From the NCBI RefSeq assembly GCF_900323885.1, contig NZ_OOHJ01000015.1, positions 558,001 to 622,000 on the forward strand: DNA of 64,000 nucleotides, read 5' to 3'. Position numbers and translations under genes: made by a program. Of this stretch, positions 9,176 to 17,827 are shown in pieces. Within the stretch, counting starts at the first letter, position 1. Every line of letters starts with the position of its first letter. The stretch is from [Actinomadura] parvosata subsp. kistnae. GTDB taxonomy: Bacteria; Actinomycetota; Actinomycetes; Streptosporangiales; Streptosporangiaceae. Below the pieces are notes generated by a model, which searched no databases, was not told the origin of the DNA, and was given only the letters and a program-made list of their open reading frames with translations.

Positions 9176-10881
9176 CGCAGGCCCCACCACGCGGCCACCT
9201 GGTCGAGGTCGGCGCCGCTGATCGGCTCCAGGGTGTTGTCGATGCGCTCGACGTAGTAGAGGGCGGGCACGCCGAGATCGGGCTGGGCCTGGGCGTAGGC
9301 GAGCCAGTCGGCCCGGCTGGGCATGGGCCACTGGTCGGTGTCGATGAGGTGGTGCGGCAGGGCGTGCGTGGCCACCGCGTGCCGGTAGCGGAGCTGGTCG
9401 ACGGCGGGCACGAGGTCGCCGCGGGCGTCGTACTCCAGCACGTCGTTGAGCCTGATCATGTCGCTGACGTCGGCGAAGGCCGGGTGCGGGGTGTGCGTGA
9501 TCATGAGGGCGTCGGGCTTGACCCGCTTGGCGGCGGCGTACATGGTGGTGAGCAGCTCGTGCAGGAGGGCGATGCCCCAGGTGGAGCCGTACGTCTTGAG
9601 GTGCGTGCCGCTGGGGCACCACTGGGTGAAGTCGACCTTGAGGCCGTCGGCGCCGAGGTCGCCCAGGAGCCGCCGCATGATGGCGTGGACCCGGCGGCGG
9701 TAGGCGGGGTTGGACGGGTCGGCGGCGACGGGGCGCCCGCCGGCGTCCGTCACGCACTCCTCGGGCGGCAGGCCGTCGGCGGACCAGGCGCGCCACCACA
9801 GCAGCACGCGCTGCCCGCGGGCGTGCCGGCCGGCGATCCATTCGCGCAGCTGCGGCCACTTGGCCGCGTCGGGCTCGCAGTCGCCGTAGGTGAGCTGCCA
9901 CCGGTCGTCGATGACGATCGTGCCGGGCACGATGCCGTGCTCCTCCAGCTTGGCCAGCCACTCGTCGTACAGGTCGCGCCGGGACAGCTCGACCGGGGAG
10001 ACGCCGTCGGCCCTGGCGCACTGGGCGCCCCAGCCGCAGAAGATCGGCTCGCTCCACCATCCGGCCCGCTCGGGGACCGTGTCCGGGGCCAGGCCGTGCT
10101 CGACGAGGTCGGCGCGATGCCGGCTGATGGCCTCCCAGGGCGAGGAGGCGGCGCGGAACACGACGGCCGGCGAGGTCCACGAGCCGCGGACCTCGGTGTG
10201 GCACTCGTAGTCGAAGCGCAGCAGCGTGCCGCCGTCCACCGGCTCGTACGTCAGCTCGGTGAAGGTCATCGCGGCGATCCCGGCGCGCACGGAGGCCGCC
10301 AGCCAGTCGCCTTCGGGGACGGCGGTGGCGCCGGCCGGCTCGTCCTTGCAGAAGGCCAGCACCAGCGGCGGCGGCGAGAAGACGGCGTGCAGGCGGCCGG
10401 GCGCGGCGTCGCCGACGACGGTCAGCGCGACCGCCGCGGACACCGGCCGCACGACCCGCACGGGGTGCGCGGGCGTGGGGCTGAAGACGCCGCGCGCGTG
10501 GATCGCGGAGCGAAACGTGCCGGCGGCGCGGGTGTTGAGCACGGCCCGGCCGCCCATCAGCGTCACGTCGCCGAGCACGCCGTCGCCCTCGACGCGCACC
10601 TCCAGCTCGATCGTCTCGGGCGTGCAGGTCAGCCGCACGACCTTGCTGTCCCATTGGGTGCTGCGCTGCGGGAAGTCGAAGACGGCCCGGCCGTCGCGCT
10701 CGACCAGGACGGGCGGGAGCGTCTCGTACGTCTCGTCGCGCCCGCCGCTGGTGCCGACGGAGGCCAGCAGGTTGAGCGTCATCCAGCCGACCAGCTCGGC
10801 GCTGGGGTCGGTGCGGGAGACGGTCAGGTGGTAGTGGCCGCTGTCCAGGTGGTAGGCCGTGTCAGTGGTGGTGATCCGCAT
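9172..10881 (-). CDS. GH36-like alpha-galactosidase
   Basis: The 569-residue protein has an N-terminal beta-sandwich and then a TIM barrel. TIVIDDRWQ near residue 278 and DGLKVDFTQWCPSG near residue 376 resemble clan GH-D enzymes. In these the Asp of K-x-D is the nucleophile, here KVD. LMITHTPHPAF further on fits the same barrel. There is no signal peptide. The clan cleaves alpha-galactosides, but more distant members act on other alpha-linked sugars, so specificity is uncertain. It lies three bases downstream of the GH1 stop and overlaps the next gene by ATGA. Confidence 0.75.
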   Translation of the reverse strand: MRITTTDTAYHLDSGHYHLTVSRTDPSAELVGWMTLNLLASVGTSGGRDETYETLPPVLVERDGRAVFDFPQRSTQWDSKVVRLTCTPETIELEVRVEGDGVLGDVTLMGGRAVLNTRAAGTFRSAIHARGVFSPTPAHPVRVVRPVSAAVALTVVGDAAPGRLHAVFSPPPLVLAFCKDEPAGATAVPEGDWLAASVRAGIAAMTFTELTYEPVDGGTLLRFDYECHTEVRGSWTSPAVVFRAASSPWEAISRHRADLVEHGLAPDTVPERAGWWSEPIFCGWGAQCARADGVSPVELSRRDLYDEWLAKLEEHGIVPGTIVIDDRWQLTYGDCEPDAAKWPQLREWIAGRHARGQRVLLWWRAWSADGLPPEECVTDAGGRPVAADPSNPAYRRRVHAIMRRLLGDLGADGLKVDFTQWCPSGTHLKTYGSTWGIALLHELLTTMYAAAKRVKPDALMITHTPHPAFADVSDMIRLNDVLEYDARGDLVPAVDQLRYRHAVATHALPHHLIDTDQWPMPSRADWLAYAQAQPDLGVPALYYVERIDNTLEPISGADLDQVAAWWGLR

Positions 10882-10884
10882 GGG

Positions 10885-12231
10885 TTAGCCGAAAGCCTCG
10901 ATCCTGGGCAGGGCGGGGGCCTGGCCGCCCCCGGCGATGAGCCGGGCGTAGTAGCGCCCGGAGTCCTTGACGGTGCGGGCGCCGGTGGCGTAGTCGACGT
11001 GCACGAGGCCGAACCTGGGCCGGTAGCCGAGCGCCCACTCGAAGTTGTCCATGAGGGACCAGTGCAGGTAGCCGCGCACGTCGGCGCCCGCCTCGATGGC
11101 CGACTCGACGGCCGCGACGTGGTCGCGCAGGTAGGCGATCCGGCGATCGTCGTGCACCCGGCCGTCGTGGGTGGGGGTGTCGCCGAAGACGCCGCCGTTC
11201 TCGGTGATCATCAGTGGCGTGCCGGGGAAGCGGCGGCTCAGCCCGACGAGCAGGTCGCGCAGGGCGCCCGGGTTGATCTCCCAGCCCTCGTCGGTCCTGG
11301 CGACGTCGCCGCTGGGCCCGACCACCTTCCAGGGGAACGGGTCCGGCGGGGCGGCGGCCATGACGCGGCGCGTGTAGTAGTTGACGCCGAGGAAGTCGCT
11401 GCGCCCGCCGATCGCGGCCTCGTCGCCGTCGCGGACGAAGTCGAGGCCGTGGCCGAGCGCGCGCTCCCAGTGCTCCCGCATGTCGGCGGGGTAGCCGTCG
11501 CCGAGCAGCGGGTCGAGGTACCAGCGGTTGACGTAGCCGTCGGAGCCCCGGGCCGCCGCCCGGTCGGCCGCGCTGCCGGTGGCGGGGTCGCAGGGGAACA
11601 GGCTGAGCGCCGCGCCGGCCTTCGTGCCGGGGAAGGCGTGCAGCACGTCGGCGGCGGCGCCGTGGCCGAGCAGCACGTGGTGACCGGCCTTGACGGCGGT
11701 GCCGAGGTCGGCGACGCCGGGGGCGTGCAGGCCGAGCTGGTAGCCGAGCAACGCGATGATCCACGGCTCGTTCTGGGTGATCCACCAGGTCACGCGGTCG
11801 GCCAGCCGGTCGGCGACCGCCTGCGCGTACGAGGTGAAAGCGTTTACGGAAGAGCGCTCGGCCCAGGTCAGGCTCGCCGGCATGTCCCAGTGGTTGAGCG
11901 TGAGCACCGGCTCGGCGCCCGCCTCCAGCAGCGCGTCGGTGAAGCGCTCGTAGTGGTCGAGCGCCTTGGGGTCGGCGTGCGCGCCGTCCGGCATGACGCG
12001 GGACCAGCCGGTCGAGAAGCGGTAGGCGCCCAGCCCCAGCTCCTTGACCAGCTCGACGTCCTCGCGCCAGCGCACGAACGAGTCGCAGGCCCGCGACCCG
12101 TCGCCGCCGCCCTCGACCGCGCCGGGCCGGCGGCAGAACACGTCCCAGACCGACTCGCCGCGCCCGTGGTGGCCCTCGATCTGGTACGCGGACGTGCCCG
12201 CGCCCCACAGGAACCCGTCGGGGAAGCTCAT
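10885..12231 (-). CDS. GH1 beta-glucosidase
   Basis: This 448-residue, single-domain enzyme has the full GH1 set. FPDGFLWGAGTSAYQIEG lies at the start. The acid/base Glu is in TQNEPW near residue 165 and the nucleophile Glu in ITENGG near residue 350. HWSLMDNFEW lies near the C terminus. It hydrolyses beta-glucosides or beta-galactosides taken up as short oligosaccharides and has no export signal. The ATG at 12231 overlaps the stop of the membrane permease gene, so earlier in-frame starts inside that gene are rejected. Confidence 0.93.
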   Translation of the reverse strand: MSFPDGFLWGAGTSAYQIEGHHGRGESVWDVFCRRPGAVEGGGDGSRACDSFVRWREDVELVKELGLGAYRFSTGWSRVMPDGAHADPKALDHYERFTDALLEAGAEPVLTLNHWDMPASLTWAERSSVNAFTSYAQAVADRLADRVTWWITQNEPWIIALLGYQLGLHAPGVADLGTAVKAGHHVLLGHGAAADVLHAFPGTKAGAALSLFPCDPATGSAADRAAARGSDGYVNRWYLDPLLGDGYPADMREHWERALGHGLDFVRDGDEAAIGGRSDFLGVNYYTRRVMAAAPPDPFPWKVVGPSGDVARTDEGWEINPGALRDLLVGLSRRFPGTPLMITENGGVFGDTPTHDGRVHDDRRIAYLRDHVAAVESAIEAGADVRGYLHWSLMDNFEWALGYRPRFGLVHVDYATGARTVKDSGRYYARLIAGGGQAPALPRIEAFG

Positions 12232-13055
12232 CCCTTGCTCCCGGTCGTCGCGATGCCCTTGACGAAGTGCTTCTGGCCCAGGAAGAACAGGATGATCATC
12301 GGGATCGTGGTGATCACGCTGGCCGTCATGACGATCTCCCAGTGCCACTCACCGCCGAAGCCGAACTGGTCGAGCAGCGCCTTGAGCCCGCGCGGCACGG
12401 TGAACGTGCTGGAGTCGCGCAGGTAGATGAGCGGCCGCATGAGGTCCGTCCAGGCCGCCTGGAACTCGAACAGCAGCGTCACGACGACCGCGGGCCGGCA
12501 CAGCGGCAGCGCCATCCTGGTGAAGATCGTCCAGTTGTTCGCGCCGTCGATCTTCGCCGCCTCGAACGGCTCGCGCGGCAGGCCCATGAAGAACTGCCGC
12601 AGCAGGAAGATGTAGAACGCGCTGCCGAACAGGTTTTGCGCCCACAGGGGCGTCAGGGTGCCGACCATGCCGAGGGAGTTCCAGATGAGGAACACCGGCA
12701 CCATCGTGACCGCGCCCGGCAGCATCATCGTGGCCAGCAGCACCCCGAACAGGGCGCCCCGGCCCGGGAAGCGGAAGTAGGCGAAGCCCCAGGCCACCAT
12801 CGCGCTGGTGATCGTCACGGTCACCGCGGCCAGCGCCGTCACCAGCAGCGTGTTGAACATCCACAGCGCCAGCGGCGCCTCCTGCCACACCCTGATGTAG
12901 TTGTCGAAGGTGAAGGTCTCGGGCAGGATCCGGTGGTCGAACACCTCGCTGCGCGGCTTGAACGACGCGCTGAGCAGCCAGATGAACGGGTAGATGAACG
13001 CGACGGCGAACGCGCTCAGCGCGGCCCACGTCAGGATCTTCCTCAGCCGCTTCAC
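12228..13055 (-). CDS. ABC sugar transporter permease, MalG type
   Basis: A 275-residue inner-membrane protein with about six transmembrane helices. The EAA loop EAAKIDGANNWTIFTRMALPL near residue 180 contacts the ATPase. It forms the pore with the MalF-type subunit encoded just upstream. No ATPase gene is present in the locus, so it probably borrows a shared MsiK-type ATPase, as is common in actinomycetes. The GTG start at 13055 overlaps the stop of the other permease (GTGA). Confidence 0.93.
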   Translation of the reverse strand: MKRLRKILTWAALSAFAVAFIYPFIWLLSASFKPRSEVFDHRILPETFTFDNYIRVWQEAPLALWMFNTLLVTALAAVTVTITSAMVAWGFAYFRFPGRGALFGVLLATMMLPGAVTMVPVFLIWNSLGMVGTLTPLWAQNLFGSAFYIFLLRQFFMGLPREPFEAAKIDGANNWTIFTRMALPLCRPAVVVTLLFEFQAAWTDLMRPLIYLRDSSTFTVPRGLKALLDQFGFGGEWHWEIVMTASVITTIPMIILFFLGQKHFVKGIATTGSKG

Positions 13056-13984
13056 GAGTTCCCCCCTTCGTAGTGCACGAACCGCCTGGTCACCAGGATC
13101 TGCACGCCGGTGATCGCCATGATCACGATGAACAGCAGCCAGGCCAGCGCGGAGGCGTAGCCCATGTGCAGGAACTCGAAGGCCTGCTGGAACAGGTAGA
13201 TCGCGTAGAACAGCGCGGCGTCGTTGCTGTAGGTGGTGTTGCCCGCGCCGAAGAAGGCCGTGTACGCCTCGGTGAAGGACTGCAGGGCGTTGATGCTGTC
13301 CACGATGAACAGGAAGAACAGCGTGGGGCTGATCATCGGGACGGTGATGCGCAGCGTGCGCTTCCACCAGCCGGCCCCGTCCACGAGGGCGGAGTCGTAC
13401 AGCTCCTGCGGCACGCCGCGCAGCGCCGCCAGGATGATGACCACCGACGAGCCCACCGTCCACAGGCTCATCAGCACCAGGCCCGGCTTGACCCAGTCGG
13501 GGTCGGTGGTCCAGGCGGGCCCGTCGATGCCGAACACGCCGAGGAAGCTGTTGATCAGGCCGTTCTGGCCGTTGAACAGCATCAGCAGCAGGATCCCGAC
13601 CGCGACCGGCGGCGTCATCTTGGGCAGGAAGAAGGCCGTGCGGAAGAAGCCGGTGGCCTTGGTGGCGCTGTTGAGCAGCAGCGCCAGCCCGAGGGAGACG
13701 ACGAGCTGGGTGGGCACCGACATCACCGTGAACAGGAACGTGTTGCGCAGCGCCAGCCCCACCTTCGGGTCCTGGAAGAGGGTGACGTAGTTGTCGAAGC
13801 CGATGAACGACGGGTCGTTGATGACGTCGTAGTCGGTCAGCGACAGGTAGGCGCTGTTGATCACGGGCCAGGCGGTGAAGATCAGGAACCCGAGGATCCA
13901 GGGGCTGATGAACAGCAGCGCCGCGCGGGTCTCGATGAACCGCATGGACCGCCAGCGCGGCGCCTTGGTGTGCGTTGCCGACAT
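13052..13984 (-). CDS. ABC sugar transporter permease, MalF type
   Basis: The 310-residue protein has six predicted membrane helices. The first, LLFISPWILGFLIFTAWPV, begins near residue 23. The EAA-loop equivalent is ELYDSALVDGAGWWKRTLRI near residue 200. Together with the MalG-type subunit it imports the ligand of the binding protein encoded four bases upstream. Its position in one operon with glycosidases indicates an oligosaccharide importer. Confidence 0.93.
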   Translation of the reverse strand: MSATHTKAPRWRSMRFIETRAALLFISPWILGFLIFTAWPVINSAYLSLTDYDVINDPSFIGFDNYVTLFQDPKVGLALRNTFLFTVMSVPTQLVVSLGLALLLNSATKATGFFRTAFFLPKMTPPVAVGILLLMLFNGQNGLINSFLGVFGIDGPAWTTDPDWVKPGLVLMSLWTVGSSVVIILAALRGVPQELYDSALVDGAGWWKRTLRITVPMISPTLFFLFIVDSINALQSFTEAYTAFFGAGNTTYSNDAALFYAIYLFQQAFEFLHMGYASALAWLLFIVIMAITGVQILVTRRFVHYEGGNS

Positions 13985-13988
13985 GCTC

Positions 13989-15380
13989 TTAGTTCGTTCG
14001 CTTCGTCCAGTCGGCCCATGCCTTGTCCAGGGCCGCCTGGGCGTCCTTCTGGGCCTTGTCGAGCGCGGCCTGCGGCTCGTCCTGGCCGTTGAGCACCCGG
14101 TTCACCGCGCCCTGCCAGGCGTCCTTGAACTCCTTGTCGGCGGGGTTGGCCGGCAGGCTGAAGGTGTTGTCGTTGGCCTCGTAGACGGCCTTGACGCCGG
14201 AGTCCCAGGGCTCGCCGCCCGGGGTGAGCATCTTCCTGATCTCCTCGTCGGCCTTGACGTTGCCGGTCAGGATGCCGGTGAACGGCTTGCCCTCGGCCTT
14301 GCGCTTGTCCACGCGGGCCTGCGCGGCGGCCTTCCACGACTCGACGAGCGTCATCGTCTTGGCGAAGCGGCAGGCGGCGCCGGGGTTCTTGGCGCCCTTC
14401 GGGATCGCCCACGACGAGCCGGAGGAGTAGGCCAGCGGCTTGCCCTCAGGGGTGCGGAAGGTGTCGAAGGCCATGGGGGCCTTGGGCGAGACGTCGTTGA
14501 GCACGTTGACGTACCACTGCTCCATCGGCATGGCGCCCAGCGCGTTCTCGGCGTACTGGTTGCCCTTGCCGAAGAAGTCGGCCGAGTCGCGCACGGCCTT
14601 GACCTTGGCGAAGCCGCCCTGCGCGTCGTAGATCGAGACGGCGAACTGCAGCGCCTTGACCACCTCGGGGCTGTTGAGCTGGGCGGTCTTACCATCGGCC
14701 GACAGCAGGTCGGCGCCGAGCGACTTGGCCCACAGCGGCAGGAACTCCGGCAGCTTGCTGTCGAAGCCGATCACCTGGAGCTTGCCGCCGGGCGCCTTGA
14801 CCAGCTTCTTGGTCGCGGCGGTGATCTTGTCCCAGTTGGAGCCGTTGACGTCGGCGACCGTCAGGCCGGCCGCCTTGAGCAGGTCGGCGTTGGCCATGGT
14901 GATCTGGACCTGGTTGAACTCGGGGATGGCGTACACCTCGTTGCCGAACGTCACCTGGGCGAGCGCGTTCTTGTTGTACATCGAGGTGTCGATCTGCTCC
15001 CCCTGGACGCACTGCGTGAGGGGGATGATCGCGCCGCGCGAGGCGAAAGTGCCGATCTGGTCGCGGTTGGCGTAGATGATGTCCGGCGGGTCGCCGGCCG
15101 CCACCGCCGACAGGAACTGCTGGATGTCGAGGTCACCCTCGATCAGCTTCACATCCGCGCCCTTGAGCGACTGCTTGGCCAGATCGACGCGGGTCTTGCC
15201 GATCTCGTCGGTGGCGCCGAAGCCCATGACCGAAAGGGTGCCCTGGTAGGAGGCACCGGGGTTGAACTGGCCCGCCGAGGGCGCGGGCGCGGCGGCGCCG
15301 CCGGTGCCCTTGGCACACGAGGTGAGCGCGAGAGCGAGCGACACCGACAGGACGGACCAGCGGACGAGCGGGGATCTCAT
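13989..15380 (-). CDS. ABC sugar-binding lipoprotein
   Basis: This is a 463-residue family 1 extracellular solute-binding protein. MRSPLVRW, a hydrophobic stretch and LTSC form a lipoprotein signal, with the Cys near residue 22 as lipid anchor. The mature domain has the usual bilobed pattern. The C-terminal ~50 residues are rich in Lys, Ala, Asp and Gln. It captures the sugar for the two permeases that follow and sets operon specificity. The ATG at 15380 gives the best signal peptide, with GGAGG about 11 bases upstream. It is the first gene of the operon behind the promoter at 15480-15509. Confidence 0.9.
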   Translation of the reverse strand: MRSPLVRWSVLSVSLALALTSCAKGTGGAAAPAPSAGQFNPGASYQGTLSVMGFGATDEIGKTRVDLAKQSLKGADVKLIEGDLDIQQFLSAVAAGDPPDIIYANRDQIGTFASRGAIIPLTQCVQGEQIDTSMYNKNALAQVTFGNEVYAIPEFNQVQITMANADLLKAAGLTVADVNGSNWDKITAATKKLVKAPGGKLQVIGFDSKLPEFLPLWAKSLGADLLSADGKTAQLNSPEVVKALQFAVSIYDAQGGFAKVKAVRDSADFFGKGNQYAENALGAMPMEQWYVNVLNDVSPKAPMAFDTFRTPEGKPLAYSSGSSWAIPKGAKNPGAACRFAKTMTLVESWKAAAQARVDKRKAEGKPFTGILTGNVKADEEIRKMLTPGGEPWDSGVKAVYEANDNTFSLPANPADKEFKDAWQGAVNRVLNGQDEPQAALDKAQKDAQAALDKAWADWTKRTN

Positions 15381-15455
15381 TGGGGGTTTCGCCTCCACAC
15401 TGAACAAGCGGGGCATCAGGCATGCTGATGACGGCCTCACGTGGCGCCAGGCCAG

Positions 15456-15509
15456 TGTGGCAACGTTCACACATCTGAGAACGTACCCATACCGCCGAAA
15501 TCCCGTCAA
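15456..15509 (-). promoter_or_regulatory. promoter and LacI-type operator of the sugar importer operon
   Basis: On the minus strand TTGACG (15504-15509) and TACGTT (15480-15485) are 18 bp apart. The near-palindrome TGTGGCAACGTTCACACA (15456-15473) begins about seven bases downstream and covers the expected transcription start. Seven of nine half-site positions pair. The layout (-35, 18-bp spacer, -10, operator) is the same as at 2951-3002. The leader to the ATG is about 90 bases. Confidence 0.7.
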
Positions 15510-15614
15510 CCACTCACTTCACTGCGTTTCTGTCCTGTTAACAAGTACGGCGGTGTGGGACGCCCCACTGGGACGCCCGCACCTCCTGCCCCATCGGCGC
15601 TCCCGTACACGCGA

Positions 15615-15647
15615 GAGGGCCCGGCCGTTGCATCCGGCCGGGCCCTC
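15615..15647. terminator. terminator after the ActP gene
   Basis: GAGGGCCCGGCCG (15615-15627) pairs perfectly with CGGCCGGGCCCTC (15635-15647) around a seven-base loop. It lies 70 bases past the ActP stop on the minus strand and has no U-run, as is usual in high-GC actinobacteria. The rest of 15510-15614 shows no gene. Confidence 0.75.
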
Positions 15648-15716
15648 ATTCGGCAAGGCGCCCCGGGGCAGGGGGGTTGGGCGCCTTATATGGAGAAGCG
15701 GGCGTCAGTGCCCGAA

Positions 15717-17336
15717 TCAGTGTTCCGTGGCCTTCTCCGCACCGACGCCCGTGAGCGAGCGGACCTCGATCTCGGCGTACTTGGAGGCGTTGTACTCCTT
15801 GCTGAGGATCGTGCCGAGCCAGCCGCACAGGAAGCCCAGCGGGATCGAGACGATGCCCGGGTTGCTCAGCGGGAACAGGTCGAAGTCCGCCGTCTTGAAC
15901 AGCGCCGTCTCGCCGCCGGAGACCACCGGCGAGAAGATCACCAGCAGCAGGGCGGAGACCAGGCCGCCGTAGATGGCCGAGACCGCGCCGGCCGTGTTGA
16001 ACCTCTTCCAGAACAGGCTGTAGAGGATCGCCGGCAGGTTGCCCGAGGCCGCCACCGCGAACGCCAGCGCCACCAGGAACGCCACGTTCTGGCCCTGGGC
16101 CAGGATGCCCAGGCCGATCGCCACGGCGCCGATCACCAGCGCGGAGACGCGGGCCACCACGACCTCCTGGCGCTCGCTGGCCTGGCCGCGCTTGAAGACG
16201 TGCGCGTACAGGTCGTGGGAGAAGCTGGAGGAGGAGGCCAGCGTCAGGCCCGCCACCACCGCCAGGATCGTGGCGAAGGCCACGGCGCCGATCAGCGCCA
16301 GCAGGATCGTACCGCCCACCGGGCCGAAGATGTCGGCGCCGATCTGCTGGGCCAGCATGGGCGCGGCCGTGTTGCCCGCCTTGTCGCCCGCGACGATCGC
16401 GGTCTTGCCGACCAGGGCCGCCGCGCCGAAGCCGAGGACCAGGGTCAGCAGGTAGAAGACGCCGATGATGCCGATGCCCCACAGGACCGACTTGCGGGCG
16501 TCCTTGGCGGTGGGGACGGTGTAGAAGCGGATGAGGATGTGCGGCAGGCCCGCCGTGCCCAGCACCAGCGCCAGGCCGAGGCTGATCAGGTCGATCTTGC
16601 CGGCCAGGCCCTGCGCCTCGGTGCCGTACTTCAGGCCCGGGATGAGGAAGCTGCCGGGGTTCGCCTTCGGGCCGCTCACCGTGGCGGCCTGGCCGAGCAG
16701 GGCCGACAGGTTGAAGCCGAACTTGCCCAGCACCAGCAGCGTCACCAGCGCGGCGCCGCCCATGAGCAGCACGGCCTTGACGATCTGCACCCAGGTGGTG
16801 CCCTTCATGCCGCCGAAGACGACGTACACGATCATCAGGGCGCCCACGCCGACGATCGTCCACGCCTTGCCGGCGTCGCTGGTGATGCCGAGCAGCAGGC
16901 CGACCAGCGCGCCCGCGCCCACCATCTGCGCCAGCAGGTAGAAGATGCTCACCACGATCGTGGACACGCCCGCCGCCGTGCGCACCGGGCGGGGGCTCAT
17001 CCGGAACGCCAGCACGTCCGCCATGGTGAACTTGCCGGAGTTGCGCATCAGCTCGGCCACCAGCAGCAGCGCCACCAGCCAGGCGACCAGGAAGCCGATC
17101 GAGTAAAGGAACCCGTCGTAGCCGGACAGCGCGATGATGCCGGCGATGCCGAGGAAGGAGGCGGCCGACATGTAGTCGCCGCCGATCGCCAGGCCGTTCT
17201 GGACGCCGCTGAACGAGCGGCCGCCCGCGTAGTAGTCGGCGGCCGTCTTGGTCTGGCGGCTCGCCCAGAACGTGATGCCGAGGGTGGCGGCCACGAAGGT
17301 GAGGAAGAGGATCATCCCCAAGGTCGTCGAGCTCAC
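15717..17336 (-). CDS. actP: cation/acetate symporter of the SSS family
   Basis: This 539-residue sodium:solute symporter has about 13 membrane helices. The opening TKTAADYYAGGRSFSGVQNG and the following GGDYMSAASFLG are characteristic of acetate permease ActP. FGGMKGTTWVQ and GLPHILIRFYTVP are further family markers. It imports acetate and perhaps other short monocarboxylates. The GTG start at 17336 overlaps the stop of the DUF485 gene, the usual partner order. Substrate preference within the family varies, so acetate is the likeliest choice and not proven. Confidence 0.88.
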   Translation of the reverse strand: MSSTTLGMILFLTFVAATLGITFWASRQTKTAADYYAGGRSFSGVQNGLAIGGDYMSAASFLGIAGIIALSGYDGFLYSIGFLVAWLVALLLVAELMRNSGKFTMADVLAFRMSPRPVRTAAGVSTIVVSIFYLLAQMVGAGALVGLLLGITSDAGKAWTIVGVGALMIVYVVFGGMKGTTWVQIVKAVLLMGGAALVTLLVLGKFGFNLSALLGQAATVSGPKANPGSFLIPGLKYGTEAQGLAGKIDLISLGLALVLGTAGLPHILIRFYTVPTAKDARKSVLWGIGIIGVFYLLTLVLGFGAAALVGKTAIVAGDKAGNTAAPMLAQQIGADIFGPVGGTILLALIGAVAFATILAVVAGLTLASSSSFSHDLYAHVFKRGQASERQEVVVARVSALVIGAVAIGLGILAQGQNVAFLVALAFAVAASGNLPAILYSLFWKRFNTAGAVSAIYGGLVSALLLVIFSPVVSGGETALFKTADFDLFPLSNPGIVSIPLGFLCGWLGTILSKEYNASKYAEIEVRSLTGVGAEKATEH

Positions 17337-17662
17337 TGGGTCTTCTCCTCCACCTCGTGGCGCAGCTTGTCGGCGATCGGGTCGAGCTTCTTCTCCGCGT
17401 GCCTGGCGTACGCCCACGCGATGAGGAAGGTGGACACGAACTGCAGCAGGCCGAAGACCAAGCCGACGTTGATGTCGCCGAGCAGCTTGATCCCCATGAA
17501 TCCGCGCGCCCACCCGGACAGCACCACGTAGAGCAGGTACCACGCGAGGAACGCCACGGTCATGGGGAACGTCCAGCGGCGGAAGGCCCTTTTCAGCTCC
17601 TGGAACTCACTGCTCTCCTGCACTTGTTCATAGACCGACGCGTCATGTTCTCTTGTCGTCAC
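17333..17662 (-). CDS. DUF485 membrane protein, ActP partner
   Basis: A 109-residue protein with two membrane helices (WTFPMTVAFLAWYLLYVVLS and a second near residue 75). FQELKRAFRRWTFPMTV at the front is typical of DUF485 (YjcH) proteins. The family is almost always encoded next to ActP, though its mechanism is unclear. I placed the start at GTG 17662 because GGAGG lies six bases upstream; a longer start at 17707 lacks such a site. It overlaps the ActP gene. Confidence 0.88.
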   Translation of the reverse strand: MTTREHDASVYEQVQESSEFQELKRAFRRWTFPMTVAFLAWYLLYVVLSGWARGFMGIKLLGDINVGLVFGLLQFVSTFLIAWAYARHAEKKLDPIADKLRHEVEEKTQ

Positions 17663-17827
17663 GAGACCTCCACTGTGATGCGGATCACGCCCAACGTAAG
17701 AGCGCAACCTACCCCTCGTGGAGATCCGTAGGAGGGTTGTTCGGTGAGGCGGTGCCGTCCGGCGCTTAGTTGGGGATGGCCTGCGGTGAAAGGTCTGTAT
17801 GGCGCGATGAGCGGTCGGCCATCCCTT

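Noticed and set aside
7673..10654. A single 993-codon minus-strand frame that could suggest a fusion protein
   Set aside because: Only the part from 9175 downward is the FAD oxidoreductase. The upstream part is a shadow of the GH36-like gene, which has its own frame and an ATGA junction.
9349..12426. Plus-strand open frame of over 1,000 codons
   Set aside because: It is antisense to the GH36, GH1 and permease genes, whose products are recognisable. Its translation is low-complexity His/Gly/Val/Arg, as expected in GC-rich shadows.
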